Shown here piece after piece: positions 47,963 through 55,973 of a DNA stretch of 55,973 nucleotides (positions are counted from its first letter, which is position 1; each line of letters opens with the position of its first letter). The stretch spans positions 1 through 55,973 of the forward strand of contig PBFW01000014.1 in assembly GCA_002719955.1 (NCBI GenBank), given 5' to 3'. Under the pieces are notes generated by a model. It was not told the origin of the DNA. It did no database searches and was given only the letters and a program-made list of their open reading frames with translations. The stretch comes from Deltaproteobacteria bacterium. GTDB taxonomy: Bacteria > Myxococcota_A > UBA9160 > UBA4427. Made by a program: the position numbers and the translations under genes.

Positions 47963-48485
47963 TTGTATTTCGACGGACGCGACACGCAGAGGTATGACGC
48001 GCTGGGCTGGGTCGCGGTCGGCGCGAGCTCGGCGGCCATCTGCGTTTCAATCTGGAGTGCCTGTCTCTGGCGGCGCCTGACGGGAAGGGATCGCCTTCGC
48101 CAGATTGGCGTCAGGGTCGCGCTTCCGGTCGTCGCCACGTTCTGCCTGTACAGCGCGGGTTGGCTCGCTCGCGCGAATGCCAAGACCCGGGAGATCGCAA
48201 GTCGATGGTCCGATCTCCATCCGAACCTGCGGGTCGCAATCGGAACCGCACGCCTCGCGGATTCGGATTTCGTGATCACCGAGATCTCGCGCTCGAGCAC
48301 GGATTACGATCGGATGGGGCTCCGGCGGGTCTCCAGTTCATTGCGCTACGAGCAGACGGATGGCTGGGGCCACGCGGTCGACCTGAGAACACGCGGCCGA
48401 AGCGAATTCCGAAATCATGGGCTTCGATACGCTCCGCCACGGCGGAACGGCGGATCATCTCCACGTCTCGCTGCCGCGCTCCTGA
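47963..48485 (+). pseudogene. LAS/M15-type metallopeptidase with a one-base frameshift
   Basis: A plus-strand frame encodes a membrane segment (RVALPVVATFCLYSAGWLA), then LHPNLRVAIGTARLADSDF, and WGHAVDLRTRG, the His/Asp zinc motif of D-Ala-D-Ala carboxypeptidase/endolysin-type (LAS) peptidases. At about 48412 the frame must shift by one base in CGAAATC to continue as IMGFDTLRHGG then DHLHVSLPRS and TGA 48483-48485, which supplies the HLHV zinc ligand. With the shift repaired the domain is complete. The real start is unclear; TTG 47963 is possible but overlaps the PilZ gene. Peptidoglycan is the expected substrate. Confidence 0.6.
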
Positions 48486-48511
48486 CGATCCCTATGCGCG
48501 CCGAAAATTCC

Positions 48512-49657
48512 TCAATCGGCCATCGCGAGTGCGGGCCGGATCACGAAGGCCGGCACGGCTTCGAAATGAAGAGCCGTCGAGATCGAAGTGCATCGGCCCG
48601 TCTCCGGGTCGGGATGGCCATCGGCGACTCGCGGCATCGCATGGTAGATCCCTGCGCACATGAATCCGCGGCTTTGCGCGGCGTTTCGGCCCTGATGATA
48701 TTGACCGATCCACTGATCGTTGAGCGTGGAGAACATATTCGCCATATCCCAATAGGCGCCGACGATGCCCGTGATCCGGCCATCCGGCTGAACCTCTCCT
48801 CTTAGCCGAGCATCCCTGAACCAGAACTCGTTATCCATCGTCTGCTGCTTCGCCTTGATTCGGAAATCGACAGGTTCCGTCGTGAGAATCCCGTTCTCGA
48901 TTTTCCCTTTCGCGACCTCGTTGTGATAGCGAGTGTTCTCGTGGGCCGTATAACTCACGTCGTGCATCAGATCACCGCCCGCATCCACCGTCACGGGGTG
49001 GTTCGCAGAGAGCAGCTGCACCTCGATCTCATCGTCGTTCATAGGATCGTCCATTCCGGAAATCTCCATCAGGAGTGCGAAACCGCCCTCCTTGATCGAA
49101 GTACTGCCCTCGTGGAGGCGATCGATCAGATCGTTCGGTCGATACCCCCGGACACATCCCATGAGACGCCAGGACTGGTTGTCGATTCCTCGTTCACCGG
49201 TGTGCCCCGCAAAATCATCATGCGCACAACTCCCCCCCTGTGCACCCAGCTGGCGTGAGTTCTGCCCATCGAGGTCGAGGCCGTACACGATCGCCGGACC
49301 GTCGAAGGTGAGAAATCCAGGGTCCGGTTGAGCCAGCGGATCCTGGCACGCATCCGGCGGCAATCGGTCGTCGTCCCAGGGCAGATAACCGCCCTGATCT
49401 CGCAGGCGTAGGCGCTCCGCCATCCAGACCGCCCACTGCTCGGGGAAATAATCCTCTTCCGTCACGTTGAACCCGAACGGACAATCCCCCGCATACTCCA
49501 CGTCCGGAATCTCTTCGTTCCAGCGGGCCATCACATATCCACGCGGGGGAGGGGAAACCTCGGTGTCAGCATTCTCGAGACCAGCGGGATTCGATCTCTC
49601 ACAGCCGAGAAGAAGCATCACCAGGAGCAGGGCTGCAATATTCTCGACGATTCGCAT
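48512..49657 (-). CDS. Lipoprotein of unknown function, linked to DUF1552/DUF1592 genes
   Basis: A 381-residue secreted protein. From ATG 49657 (AGGAG five bases upstream) it has an N-terminal signal ending in the lipobox LLLGC at about residues 15-19, so it is probably anchored to the outer membrane. The mature part has several cysteines (DCPFG, DACQDP, GSCAHDD, MGCVRG, FMCAG, GRCTS) and acidic loops, suggesting disulfides in the periplasm. I recognise no family. It is the last gene of the HiPIP-DUF1592-DUF1552 block, 38 bp after the DUF1552 gene. Confidence 0.8.
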   Translation of the reverse strand: MRIVENIAALLLVMLLLGCERSNPAGLENADTEVSPPPRGYVMARWNEEIPDVEYAGDCPFGFNVTEEDYFPEQWAVWMAERLRLRDQGGYLPWDDDRLPPDACQDPLAQPDPGFLTFDGPAIVYGLDLDGQNSRQLGAQGGSCAHDDFAGHTGERGIDNQSWRLMGCVRGYRPNDLIDRLHEGSTSIKEGGFALLMEISGMDDPMNDDEIEVQLLSANHPVTVDAGGDLMHDVSYTAHENTRYHNEVAKGKIENGILTTEPVDFRIKAKQQTMDNEFWFRDARLRGEVQPDGRITGIVGAYWDMANMFSTLNDQWIGQYHQGRNAAQSRGFMCAGIYHAMPRVADGHPDPETGRCTSISTALHFEAVPAFVIRPALAMAD

Positions 49658-49695
49658 CATCTCTCCTCTCATCGGATTCCTCGGGTCTCTTCATG

Positions 49696-51057
49696 CTAGG
49701 CGCGCAGCTCGCTGATGGGCCGACCGGTCTCATTCGCCCCCCAGCCCCAGCTCGCCTGATTGAGCCCCATCACCTGCTGAAGCGTGAGCCCCACCCGGGA
49801 ACTGCTGTCGCCCGCACCGAAAACATGGAGACCGGGCCGCAATCGGCCTCCCCCTCCACCAGCGACCATCATCGGCAAGCCCGTCACGCTATGGCTATTC
49901 GCATCCGATGTCTCCGAGTGGGCGAGCACCGCACAATGATCGAGCAGGGTCCCATCGCCCTCGGGCACTGCTGCGAGGGTCTCGACAAAAGTTGCCCACG
50001 CCTCCATCGTGTGGATCACGAACCGGGTCGCTTCGATCTGGTAGCCGAGTTCTGGATCTCTCGCCTCTTCGTGTGTGAGAGTATGGTGGGTATCGCTGCT
50101 CCCTCGCATATGGAGCCGAGACGCCCCTTCCGAAAAGACCATATTGAATACGCGCGTCTGGTCACAGGCCAGGGCGAGTGCTAGCAGCTTCGCCATCGCA
50201 GCATGGTTCGCTTTGACGTGCTCCACATCTCGGGAGACGGGCGCCTCCTCGGGGCGCCCGGGCGCACGACATGCCTCGAGGGGTGGCGGTGAAGAGAGTT
50301 GCAACTCGAGTTGGCGTTCGAGCTGCCTCAAGGAGGTAAAATATTCGTCGAGTCGAGCGCGATCCCGAACTCCGAGCTGTGATTCGACGCGCTTGCGATC
50401 TTCACCTACGACCGAGAGTACACTCTTGCGAAGCATTACCTGAGGGTCAGGCACGAACTCTCCCGCATTGGGATCACTGAAGCCAGATCCGAAGACGCGG
50501 GTATAGAGCGAGAGGGGGGTCGGCTCGCTCGCATTCTTGGCGTCTTCGCTCCGCCGACTATAGGTATCGATCGAAACGCCGGTCGCAGCCATCTCGAGGG
50601 ATTTGAAGCGCGTGGCCGAACCTATCGCATCGGAGATCAGGACATCGAGCGTCGGGCCCTTGTTCTCTGTCTTGCTAGGCGGCGCACCTCCGCAGAGTGT
50701 TCCGATGACCCCCGTGCGATGGACGAGGTTCGTTTCTCCGTCGAGAATGACATTGAACCCACTGAGCACACTCAGATGCTGCCGGACGGCTGCCAGCGGT
50801 TCGAGTTCCGGCGGAAGGTCGAAATCGGATCCCTCCTGTGTCGGATTCCAGCGTTTCGGATTCATCCCGCACCCCCAGAACCAGGTTCCGAAACGGCGCG
50901 GAAGGGGGGCACCCGTCGCCGCGATCGCATCTCCGTTATCGTTCAGGAAGATTTCGAGATAGGGTAGGCCCACGGCAATCGCAGCCCCGCTCAGCGTGCC
51001 GCGCAGCGTCGATCGAAGAAGGCTTCGCCTCGTGACGCAACGGACGCGCGGGGTCAT
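49696..51057 (-). CDS. DUF1552 protein with Tat-type signal
   Basis: A 453-residue exported protein. The N-terminus TRRSLLRSTLRGTLSGAAIA has a twin-arginine-type signal. DUF1552 features include RFGTWFWGCGMNPKRW, VLSGFNV, VHRTGVIGTLCGG, TLDVLISDAIGS, EGASRLHMRGSSDTHHTLTHEE and AVLAHSETSDANSHSV. The fold is related to the DUF1501/alkaline-phosphatase-like group, and its His/Asp clusters suggest metal binding. DUF1552 genes are almost always beside DUF1592 genes. The start overlaps that upstream gene by four bases. No activity has been established to my knowledge. Confidence 0.92.
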   Translation of the reverse strand: MTPRVRCVTRRSLLRSTLRGTLSGAAIAVGLPYLEIFLNDNGDAIAATGAPLPRRFGTWFWGCGMNPKRWNPTQEGSDFDLPPELEPLAAVRQHLSVLSGFNVILDGETNLVHRTGVIGTLCGGAPPSKTENKGPTLDVLISDAIGSATRFKSLEMAATGVSIDTYSRRSEDAKNASEPTPLSLYTRVFGSGFSDPNAGEFVPDPQVMLRKSVLSVVGEDRKRVESQLGVRDRARLDEYFTSLRQLERQLELQLSSPPPLEACRAPGRPEEAPVSRDVEHVKANHAAMAKLLALALACDQTRVFNMVFSEGASRLHMRGSSDTHHTLTHEEARDPELGYQIEATRFVIHTMEAWATFVETLAAVPEGDGTLLDHCAVLAHSETSDANSHSVTGLPMMVAGGGGGRLRPGLHVFGAGDSSSRVGLTLQQVMGLNQASWGWGANETGRPISELRA

Positions 51058-52772
51058 GTCGACTCCGATTCGAGGGAAGGGGCGGCCGTCGGCGCCCCGA
51101 CCTCGAAGGGCGCAACCGAAAGTGACTCGGTCGCGAGTGGGTGCTCTTGCGGACGAGAAGCGGTCCGAAAACCATCGCTCATGACGATCTCGCGCAAGAT
51201 TGCTTCGAGTCGATAGTCTGAATATTCGAGCTTCGCTTCGAGATAGCGAATCAGGCGCCGTTCGCTGTTCAGGGGCTCGCGACCCACCGCGTAGCGATAG
51301 AGATTCTCAACGAGACATGCACCGACCAGAGGGCTCTCGCGGAAGACCTCGCCTAGTTCGACGCTATTCGCGAAGTACTCCCCATCGAGTTCGCCGCTCG
51401 TGTCGATGGGCGCGCCATTCTCGGTCGCGCGAACTCGGCCAACGCCATCGAAAATCTCGAGTCCCAGGCCGATCGGGTCGGTGAGTTCGTGACATTTTCG
51501 GCAGGTCTCACTCGAAGCGTGGGCACCCAGGCGATCGCGGGCCGTCTTGTATTTCGCGTCGTCGTCCTCGACGAAAAGACCGAAGTCGACATCTGCAGGA
51601 GCCGGAGGCACCGACTGACAGAGCAGCGCCTCTCGCAGGAAAACACCCCGAAGCGTCGCAGAACTTCGCCCTGGATGGGCGTTGAGCATGTTGAAACTCG
51701 CATGGGAAAGCAGCCCCGCATGCGAATCACCCACCGGAAACTCCATTTCCTCCCAGCCCTGCTCCGCCGCCACCGGGACGGCATAGATCGGGCCGAGTCT
51801 GCGCGTCAGGAAGGATCGTCGCGTCGTGAAGAGATCGCGGTAGTCGCCCCTCTTCGTGATCAAATGATCGACGACGACGCGGAGCGTCTGTTCGCGCGCA
51901 TCCCGCGCCAGCTCCGAGCTGAAGATCGGGTATCGAATCGGGTCCTTCCCCAGGTCACCAAATGCGCCGAAACGAAAGACATCTTCAAAAAAGGCCCGAA
52001 CGCCCGCTTCGACGCGGGGGGAAGCCAGCATCCGATCGACTTCACGCAGGAGACCTTCATCACTCGACAACTCACCATGAGCCGCTGCCTCGAGGAGCGC
52101 CGCGTCGGGTCCGGCGTTCCACAGCAGGTAGCTGAGCCGCGTCGCCAGGGTCAGGCCCGAGAGGTCCAGGCGATCCGGAGAGGTCGGACTCGGCTCGGCC
52201 ATTTCCATTCGGAAAAGGAAATCCGGTGCGACGAGCAGACTCGTCGCCACGAGTTCGAGACCGGCGTAGAAATCGCCCATCAACTCCGTGACCCTGGCCG
52301 CGGCTTCGATCCGGGGCTCGATATCCGCGTCCACGAGTGGCCGGCGCAGGAGCCCCGGCCCGATCTCCCGAATGAAGGCTTCGACACATGCCGCATCCGG
52401 CTCGCTCACCGAGCGCGGCGCGCAGGGCACGAAGCGCTCCCGGTTCGGCTCGGAGACGACCTGCCGCGCAACATGATTGCCCATCGCCTCGTATTGCTCG
52501 AAACCGCTCGGCGTGACGGTCACCCAGGCACTACCAATGGCGATCAGACCCTCGCGCCGATGATCGGGTTCGAATCGACCGACGATTTCGATACCGGTGC
52601 CGAAGCTATCCGCGATCGCCTGGCGGTACTGATCCGCCGTCAATCGCCGCATGGCGACGGGGCCGCCGCGGGCCGACGGCGCTTCAGTGGGTTCCCCGAA
52701 ACGACAGGCGATTCCCGGTACGACGGCGGTCGCGAAGGCAATGAAGAGCCCGATACGGAGCGGAGAGATCAT
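51054..52772 (-). CDS. DUF1587/1595/1592/1588/1585 multidomain protein with CxxCH haem motif
   Basis: A 572-residue exported protein; the N-terminal signal ends in PGIAC, a possible lipobox. Domain order: DUF1587 (RRLTADQYRQAIADSFG), DUF1595 (LLRRPLVDADIEPRI; LVAPDFLFRME), DUF1592 (ATRLSYLLWNAGPD; FFEDVFRF), DUF1588 (SSATLRGVFLREALLC) with ETCRKCHELTDPIGLGLE, and DUF1585 (LYRYAVGREP; LREIVMSDGFR). CRKCH is a CxxCH c-type haem-attachment site. The family is known from Planctomycetes and Myxococcota. It overlaps the DUF1552 gene by four bases, so the two probably form a complex. Confidence 0.92.
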   Translation of the reverse strand: MISPLRIGLFIAFATAVVPGIACRFGEPTEAPSARGGPVAMRRLTADQYRQAIADSFGTGIEIVGRFEPDHRREGLIAIGSAWVTVTPSGFEQYEAMGNHVARQVVSEPNRERFVPCAPRSVSEPDAACVEAFIREIGPGLLRRPLVDADIEPRIEAAARVTELMGDFYAGLELVATSLLVAPDFLFRMEMAEPSPTSPDRLDLSGLTLATRLSYLLWNAGPDAALLEAAAHGELSSDEGLLREVDRMLASPRVEAGVRAFFEDVFRFGAFGDLGKDPIRYPIFSSELARDAREQTLRVVVDHLITKRGDYRDLFTTRRSFLTRRLGPIYAVPVAAEQGWEEMEFPVGDSHAGLLSHASFNMLNAHPGRSSATLRGVFLREALLCQSVPPAPADVDFGLFVEDDDAKYKTARDRLGAHASSETCRKCHELTDPIGLGLEIFDGVGRVRATENGAPIDTSGELDGEYFANSVELGEVFRESPLVGACLVENLYRYAVGREPLNSERRLIRYLEAKLEYSDYRLEAILREIVMSDGFRTASRPQEHPLATESLSVAPFEVGAPTAAPSLESEST

Positions 52773-52850
52773 TCGTCATGGCTCACAGAGTCGTTCAACA
52801 CCGAAAAGAGTACGCCAGCACGGATGTACACCGCAATGTGCACGGGTGCC

Positions 52851-53357
52851 TCAGCGAATGCGCCCCGGGCTTTCGACCGGGGGCGGATCCGTCAGCCTGA
52901 ACTCGCTATGACGAATCTTGCCTCCCGACTCCGCGATCATTCCCGAGGTGATGAGGCTCACGACGGTCGTGAGGAGAACGACGATCCCCCCGAGACGTTG
53001 CAGGTCCTCGCGCCAAGAGCCGAGTCCGATTGCGATCGCCGCAGCGACCGCGTTGAGGGTGATGAGGAACCCCCATCGACCCGCAAATTCCGTGTGATGA
53101 TCGAGCCACGCGCGTCCCGTGCCGTCCAGGAGATCGAAAACGAGCGGATAGGCATCATCCCCCGCCGCCATCACGAGCAGCCCCGACGCCGACGCCACGA
53201 GCACCAGCACAAGACCGAAGAGAATCGATCGCCAACGTGCCTCGATCGTCGCCCAGAGAAGAACGATCCACCCGATGGACAGCCCCGTAACGGGAAGATG
53301 ATTCAAGAGAATATGGCGATAGGCCGGATCTTCCAGCAACTCGAGCAGAACGTCCAT
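52851..53357 (-). CDS. Four-helix membrane protein with conserved-looking histidines
   Basis: A 168-residue protein with four membrane segments (about 23-37, 42-65, 94-113, 121-140). Histidines lie at membrane edges: RHILLNHLPVTG at the start, DHHTEFAGRW between helices 2 and 3, and RHSEFR near the end. This resembles small DUF2231-like or b-haem membrane proteins, which could pass electrons between quinone and a periplasmic carrier. It starts three bases after the HiPIP stop. Haem binding is inference. Confidence 0.75.
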   Translation of the reverse strand: MDVLLELLEDPAYRHILLNHLPVTGLSIGWIVLLWATIEARWRSILFGLVLVLVASASGLLVMAAGDDAYPLVFDLLDGTGRAWLDHHTEFAGRWGFLITLNAVAAAIAIGLGSWREDLQRLGGIVVLLTTVVSLITSGMIAESGGKIRHSEFRLTDPPPVESPGRIR

Positions 53358-53360
53358 CGC

Positions 53361-53690
53361 TCAGGCCGGCTCCTTTCCGACTTCGATTCCCGCCCAGGCG
53401 TCGCAGTGGCCGCCGGCATCCACCGGCCCAGCCAGGATCTGGCAGCGACCACAGGCACCCTCGCCCGTGAAGAACTGGCATCCACCGCAGTTCTCTTCGG
53501 TGCCGTGGGGCGAGCGATTGACATAACTCTGGAATTTGCGCATCGAGCGCTCCGGAGTCGAGAGGAACTCGGGATCGACACAGGCAGATTCATTCATCGA
53601 GCACCCGACCGCCAAGGACACGAGTCCGACCGATAACCCCAGGACGCTATCCGCTCCCACCTCGAACAACTCTCGACGCGTTAGGTACAT
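53361..53690 (-). CDS. High-potential iron-sulfur protein (HiPIP)
   Basis: A 109-residue exported electron carrier. The N-terminus LTRRELFEVGADSVLGLSVG is a Tat-type signal, consistent with export of a folded [4Fe-4S] protein. The cluster cysteines are Cys68 and Cys71 (NCGGCQFF), Cys83 (GRCQILAG) and Cys96 (GGHCDAW), the HiPIP spacing pattern; Cys80 is an extra residue. ATG 53690 has AAGGGGGA upstream. It is the first gene of the HiPIP/membrane protein/DUF1592/DUF1552/lipoprotein block. Confidence 0.92.
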   Translation of the reverse strand: MYLTRRELFEVGADSVLGLSVGLVSLAVGCSMNESACVDPEFLSTPERSMRKFQSYVNRSPHGTEENCGGCQFFTGEGACGRCQILAGPVDAGGHCDAWAGIEVGKEPA

Positions 53691-53993
53691 CTGCTTCCCC
53701 CTTCGGACCGTATCCGCGTATGGATCGGCACGGCCGGATTCTAGACCTTTCGAGGCCCGCCGCGCCGCCTTTCTCAGGAGCTCGATTCGAAGTCGTGATC
53801 CGACTCGGCCGAACGGGCTGCTCAATGCATCGCCCTCGGCGAGGGTGGATGATGTTCTGACCCGATTCGACATCGGAGGGCGACCCACCGCCCTCTCCTG
53901 AAGTCTTTCGTCGCCTCCGAGTCCCGCAGCCGCACGCGGACGGGCGGAACGGAGTGGATGAAGAAGGAAAGGGCCGAAGCTCCTCACCCACAC
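53691..53993. promoter_or_regulatory. 303-bp region upstream of the HiPIP block, with a 7-bp hairpin
   Basis: No gene is visible. GAGGGCG (53876-53882) pairs with CGCCCTC (53889-53895) over a six-base loop, about 100 bp after the stop of the second epoxide hydrolase and 190 bp before the HiPIP gene, both on the minus strand. No T-tract follows. The region presumably contains the promoter of the HiPIP operon, but I cannot place it. Confidence 0.35.
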
Positions 53994-55160
53994 CTAACGC
54001 AGCGTGCGATAGAAACGACGGAGATCGTCGACCAGGACGTCCGGTGCCTCCAGCGCAGGGAAATGACCTCCACGTTCGGCCTCGCTCCATTGGCGCAGGT
54101 CGTATTTTCGCGCGACCGCGCTGCGCGGCGGGCGCATGACCTCTTTCGGGAAGATCGAAATCGCAGTAGGGATTTCGATTCGCTCCGGGCGCACCGCGGC
54201 CGGTGGCGCCTGGCGATGGGCCCAGTAGAAGCGAATTGACGAATAGAGACAACCGCTCAGCCAATAGATCATCACGTTATCGAGCAACTCGTCGCGGCTG
54301 AAGGCATTGAGCGGATCCCCGCGGCAATCGCTCCATGCCCAGAACTTCTCGCAGATCCAGCCCGCGAGCCCGACGGGAGAATCGGTCAGTCCGTAGGCGA
54401 GGGACATCGGACGAGTCCCCTGGACCGCCGAATAGCCGCCTTCTTCTGCGTTCCAGCGTGCCGTCGTAGCGAGCCATTGAGCATCCTCCGCGGTGGGTGG
54501 ATCGTCGGGAATGGCCATCGGAAGATTCTGATGGATCCCCACGACATGCTCGGGGTATCTGTGCGCGAGGCCCGTCGTCACGAAGGCCCCCCGGTCACCC
54601 CCATGGGCCCCGAAGCGATCGAATCCGAGTACTTCGACCATGAGATCGCGGAAACAATCCGCCGCCTCGTCCGCTCCGAATCGCGGATCGGGGGACGCGC
54701 TCGAGAATCCGTGCCCCGGCAGGGATCCGACGACGACATCGAACGCATCCTCGACAGATCCTCCATGGGCGACGGGATCGCTGAGCGGCCCGACGAGCTT
54801 CTGCATCTCGAGATAGGAGCTTGGCCACCCGTGCAAGAGCAGGAGCGGAAAGGGATTCGGTCCCCGCCCCGGGACATGAGAGAAATGAAGATCGATCTCG
54901 CGAACACGCGCACGCTGACCCGGCAGTTTTTCCCGTATCCACGCTTCGCGCGCACGCCAGTCGAAATCGTGTCGCCAATAATCGACGAGTTCGTGCAACC
55001 AGGCGGACTCGGTCCCCAGACCCCATCCGGACTCCACCGGCGAGGGCCAACGCGTCGAAGCGAGCCGCCGTTCGAGATCCGCGAGATCCTCATCGCTGGC
55101 GCAGAGGTCGAAGGGAATGGCGGTGGACAATGGAGAGCATCCTCGAGGGTCGAGCTTCAT
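53994..55160 (-). CDS. Second epoxide hydrolase
   Basis: Paralogue of the gene at 24219. N-terminal lid domain (IPFDLCASDEDLADLERRLA; DWRAREAWIREKLPGQ), oxyanion motif HGWPSSY, nucleophile Asp in GAHGGDRGAFV, PVGLAGWICEKFWAWSD, and catalytic His in RGGHFPALEAPD. The usual HGGDWG has Arg in place of Trp. ATG 55160 gives 388 residues; TTG 55130, nine bases after GAGGA, also fits the family N-terminus. It lies upstream of the HiPIP block on the same strand but 303 bp away, so probably forms its own unit. Confidence 0.92.
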   Translation of the reverse strand: MKLDPRGCSPLSTAIPFDLCASDEDLADLERRLASTRWPSPVESGWGLGTESAWLHELVDYWRHDFDWRAREAWIREKLPGQRARVREIDLHFSHVPGRGPNPFPLLLLHGWPSSYLEMQKLVGPLSDPVAHGGSVEDAFDVVVGSLPGHGFSSASPDPRFGADEAADCFRDLMVEVLGFDRFGAHGGDRGAFVTTGLAHRYPEHVVGIHQNLPMAIPDDPPTAEDAQWLATTARWNAEEGGYSAVQGTRPMSLAYGLTDSPVGLAGWICEKFWAWSDCRGDPLNAFSRDELLDNVMIYWLSGCLYSSIRFYWAHRQAPPAAVRPERIEIPTAISIFPKEVMRPPRSAVARKYDLRQWSEAERGGHFPALEAPDVLVDDLRRFYRTLR

Positions 55161-55224
55161 GATGGCAGCGCTGGGATCAGCGGCCTTTACCATTCGATGA
55201 GCCGGCGACCACCCGACCCCCCTC

Positions 55225-55269
55225 AGCTTAGCCAAATCACCAGCACGAGGGGGCTCTTCCCCCTAAGCT
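55225..55269. promoter_or_regulatory. Inverted repeats between the epoxide hydrolase and alkB-like gene
   Basis: AGGGGG (55248-55253) pairs with CCCCCT (55259-55264) over five bases. The right arm overlaps CTAAGCT (55263-55269), which instead pairs with AGCTTAG (55225-55231). The two pairings exclude each other. The element lies in the divergent gap and could be an operator. No T-tract supports termination. Confidence 0.3.
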
Positions 55270-55421
55270 CGTCATCCAGGAAGTCCACGTGAGTTGAATT
55301 CCGCAAATCGTTCCAGGAGCCTTCGGAGAGCATGTCATCGAACCGAGCGAAACCCTGCGCCTGTACCGGCGTCCGCTGGTGTGCGTATTGCCGGGATCAT
55401 GAAGTCCGGAGACAATTCCGC

Positions 55422-55973
55422 ATGGACGACCCGGTCCCGATACCTCCCCTCCTCGAGGAGCGCCCCGGCAAGAGCGGGCGTACCGCCACTGGCTCACCGA
55501 TCCACCTCTTCGATCCGGTCTCGCAGTCCACCCCGAGCTTTCCCGAATTCGAGGGTGTGCGTCTCTATCACGACCTTTTCACAGAATCCGAAGCCGCGCG
55601 ATTGATCGACACGATCGATGCGATCCCCTTCATCCCAGCCCAGAGCGGCAAGGGCAAGCAGCACTACGGGCCCAGGATAAACTTCAACAAACGCAAGATG
55701 AAGGCCGAGGCGTTCCACGGGATCCCCGCCTATGCGCGCGATATCGAGTCCCGGATGCGGACTCGTATCCGGGAGGATCGGAGCCTCACGCCACGAGAAC
55801 ATCGAGCGATCGACTCGGCGCTCACCACCTTCGAGACGACGGATGTATTCGTGTTGCGATACCGACCCGAGCAATCTTCGAACCTCGATTTCCATCTCGA
55901 CGACCCCTTCGCCTATGGCGAACTGATCGCCGACCTCTCTCTTCAGTCGGATGCCGTCCTCACCTTCCTTCGC
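55422..55973 (+). CDS. ALKBH4-like 2-oxoglutarate/Fe(II) dioxygenase, 5' part (cut by window end)
   Basis: 184 codons from ATG 55422 (GGAG about ten bases upstream) run open to the window end. The sequence HYGPRINFNKRK, VFVLRYRPEQ and the DFHLDDPFAYGELIADLSL block match the AlkB-like family closest to ALKBH4. The first iron ligands are His158 and Asp160. The distal His and the 2-oxoglutarate-binding Arg lie beyond the window. Such enzymes oxidatively demethylate nucleic acids or proteins; the target is unknown here. Residues 1-40 are poorly conserved and the start is not certain. Confidence 0.8.
   Translation, partial: MDDPVPIPPLLEERPGKSGRTATGSPIHLFDPVSQSTPSFPEFEGVRLYHDLFTESEAARLIDTIDAIPFIPAQSGKGKQHYGPRINFNKRKMKAEAFHGIPAYARDIESRMRTRIREDRSLTPREHRAIDSALTTFETTDVFVLRYRPEQSSNLDFHLDDPFAYGELIADLSLQSDAVLTFLR

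Noticed and set aside
47681..48805. 374-codon plus-strand frame as one intact protein
   Set aside because: Its first 90 codons are antisense to the PilZ-like gene and its end is antisense to the lipoprotein gene. Only the middle resembles a peptidase, and that continues in another frame.
53876..53895. Terminator of the second epoxide hydrolase
   Set aside because: The 7-bp hairpin is perfect but has no T-tract and is 100 bp from the stop. I list it only as a hairpin in the control region.

Overview
The window is GC-rich chromosomal DNA from a Gram-negative bacterium. lpxD gives an LPS outer membrane, and mreBCD-mrdA-rodA gives a rod elongasome. Three features resemble Deltaproteobacteria-like lineages (Myxococcota, Desulfobacterota, Binatota): a fused cobA/hemD, a DUF1552/DUF1592 pair, and a dense set of SnoaL, P450, LLM and epoxide hydrolase genes. 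The sequence alone does not settle the phylum. GTG and TTG starts with good Shine-Dalgarno (SD) sequences are common, and several entries are trimmed to them.

Positions 1-24103 are mostly housekeeping. On the minus strand lie rnhB (cut by the window edge), lpxD and a tandem UspA protein behind a structured leader. A convergent LLM flavin oxidoreductase follows, then a tightly overlapping haem operon read hemX-hemA-hemC-cobA/hemD-hemB. Next come a conserved protein of uncertain family coupled to a macrodomain, divergent trxA, and the operon mreB-mreC-mreD-mrdA-rodA. A PpiD/SurA-like chaperone, folE, lexA and groES-groEL complete this part. A degenerate CIRCE element lies over the groE promoter and a strong hairpin terminator follows groEL.

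Positions 24104-36801 form a catabolic accessory region. Its core is a plus-strand operon hsaC-hsaA-hsaD-hsaE, the hydroxylation, meta-cleavage, C-C hydrolysis and hydratase steps known from steroid A/B-ring degradation. Around it are an epoxide hydrolase, two SnoaL-fold proteins, an ACMSD-like amidohydrolase, a GST, an SDR, a second HsaA-like flavoprotein and a P450. The flavin reductase (HsaB) and the terminal aldolase/dehydrogenase (HsaF/HsaG) are not here. Remnants of a carbamate kinase and an HpaI-type aldolase are.

Positions 36876-47671 hold a large GT-C-like membrane protein, a glycan cassette (DUF2304, DPM1-like GT2, methyltransferase), a fatty-acid desaturase, an MFS carrier, a PaaI-like thioesterase, an internally deleted methionine gamma-lyase-like pseudogene, an HSL-type esterase and an uncharacterised AttH/CrtC-like protein.

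Positions 47714-55973 hold a small PilZ-like protein, a frameshifted LAS/M15-type peptidase, and a minus-strand block of HiPIP, His-containing membrane protein, DUF1592 protein with a CxxCH motif, DUF1552 protein and lipoprotein. This block looks like an undescribed envelope redox module. A second epoxide hydrolase and the start of an ALKBH4-like dioxygenase, cut by the window end, close the window. At least four decayed genes lie in the right half. No tRNA, rRNA, CRISPR array or recognisable insertion sequence was seen.
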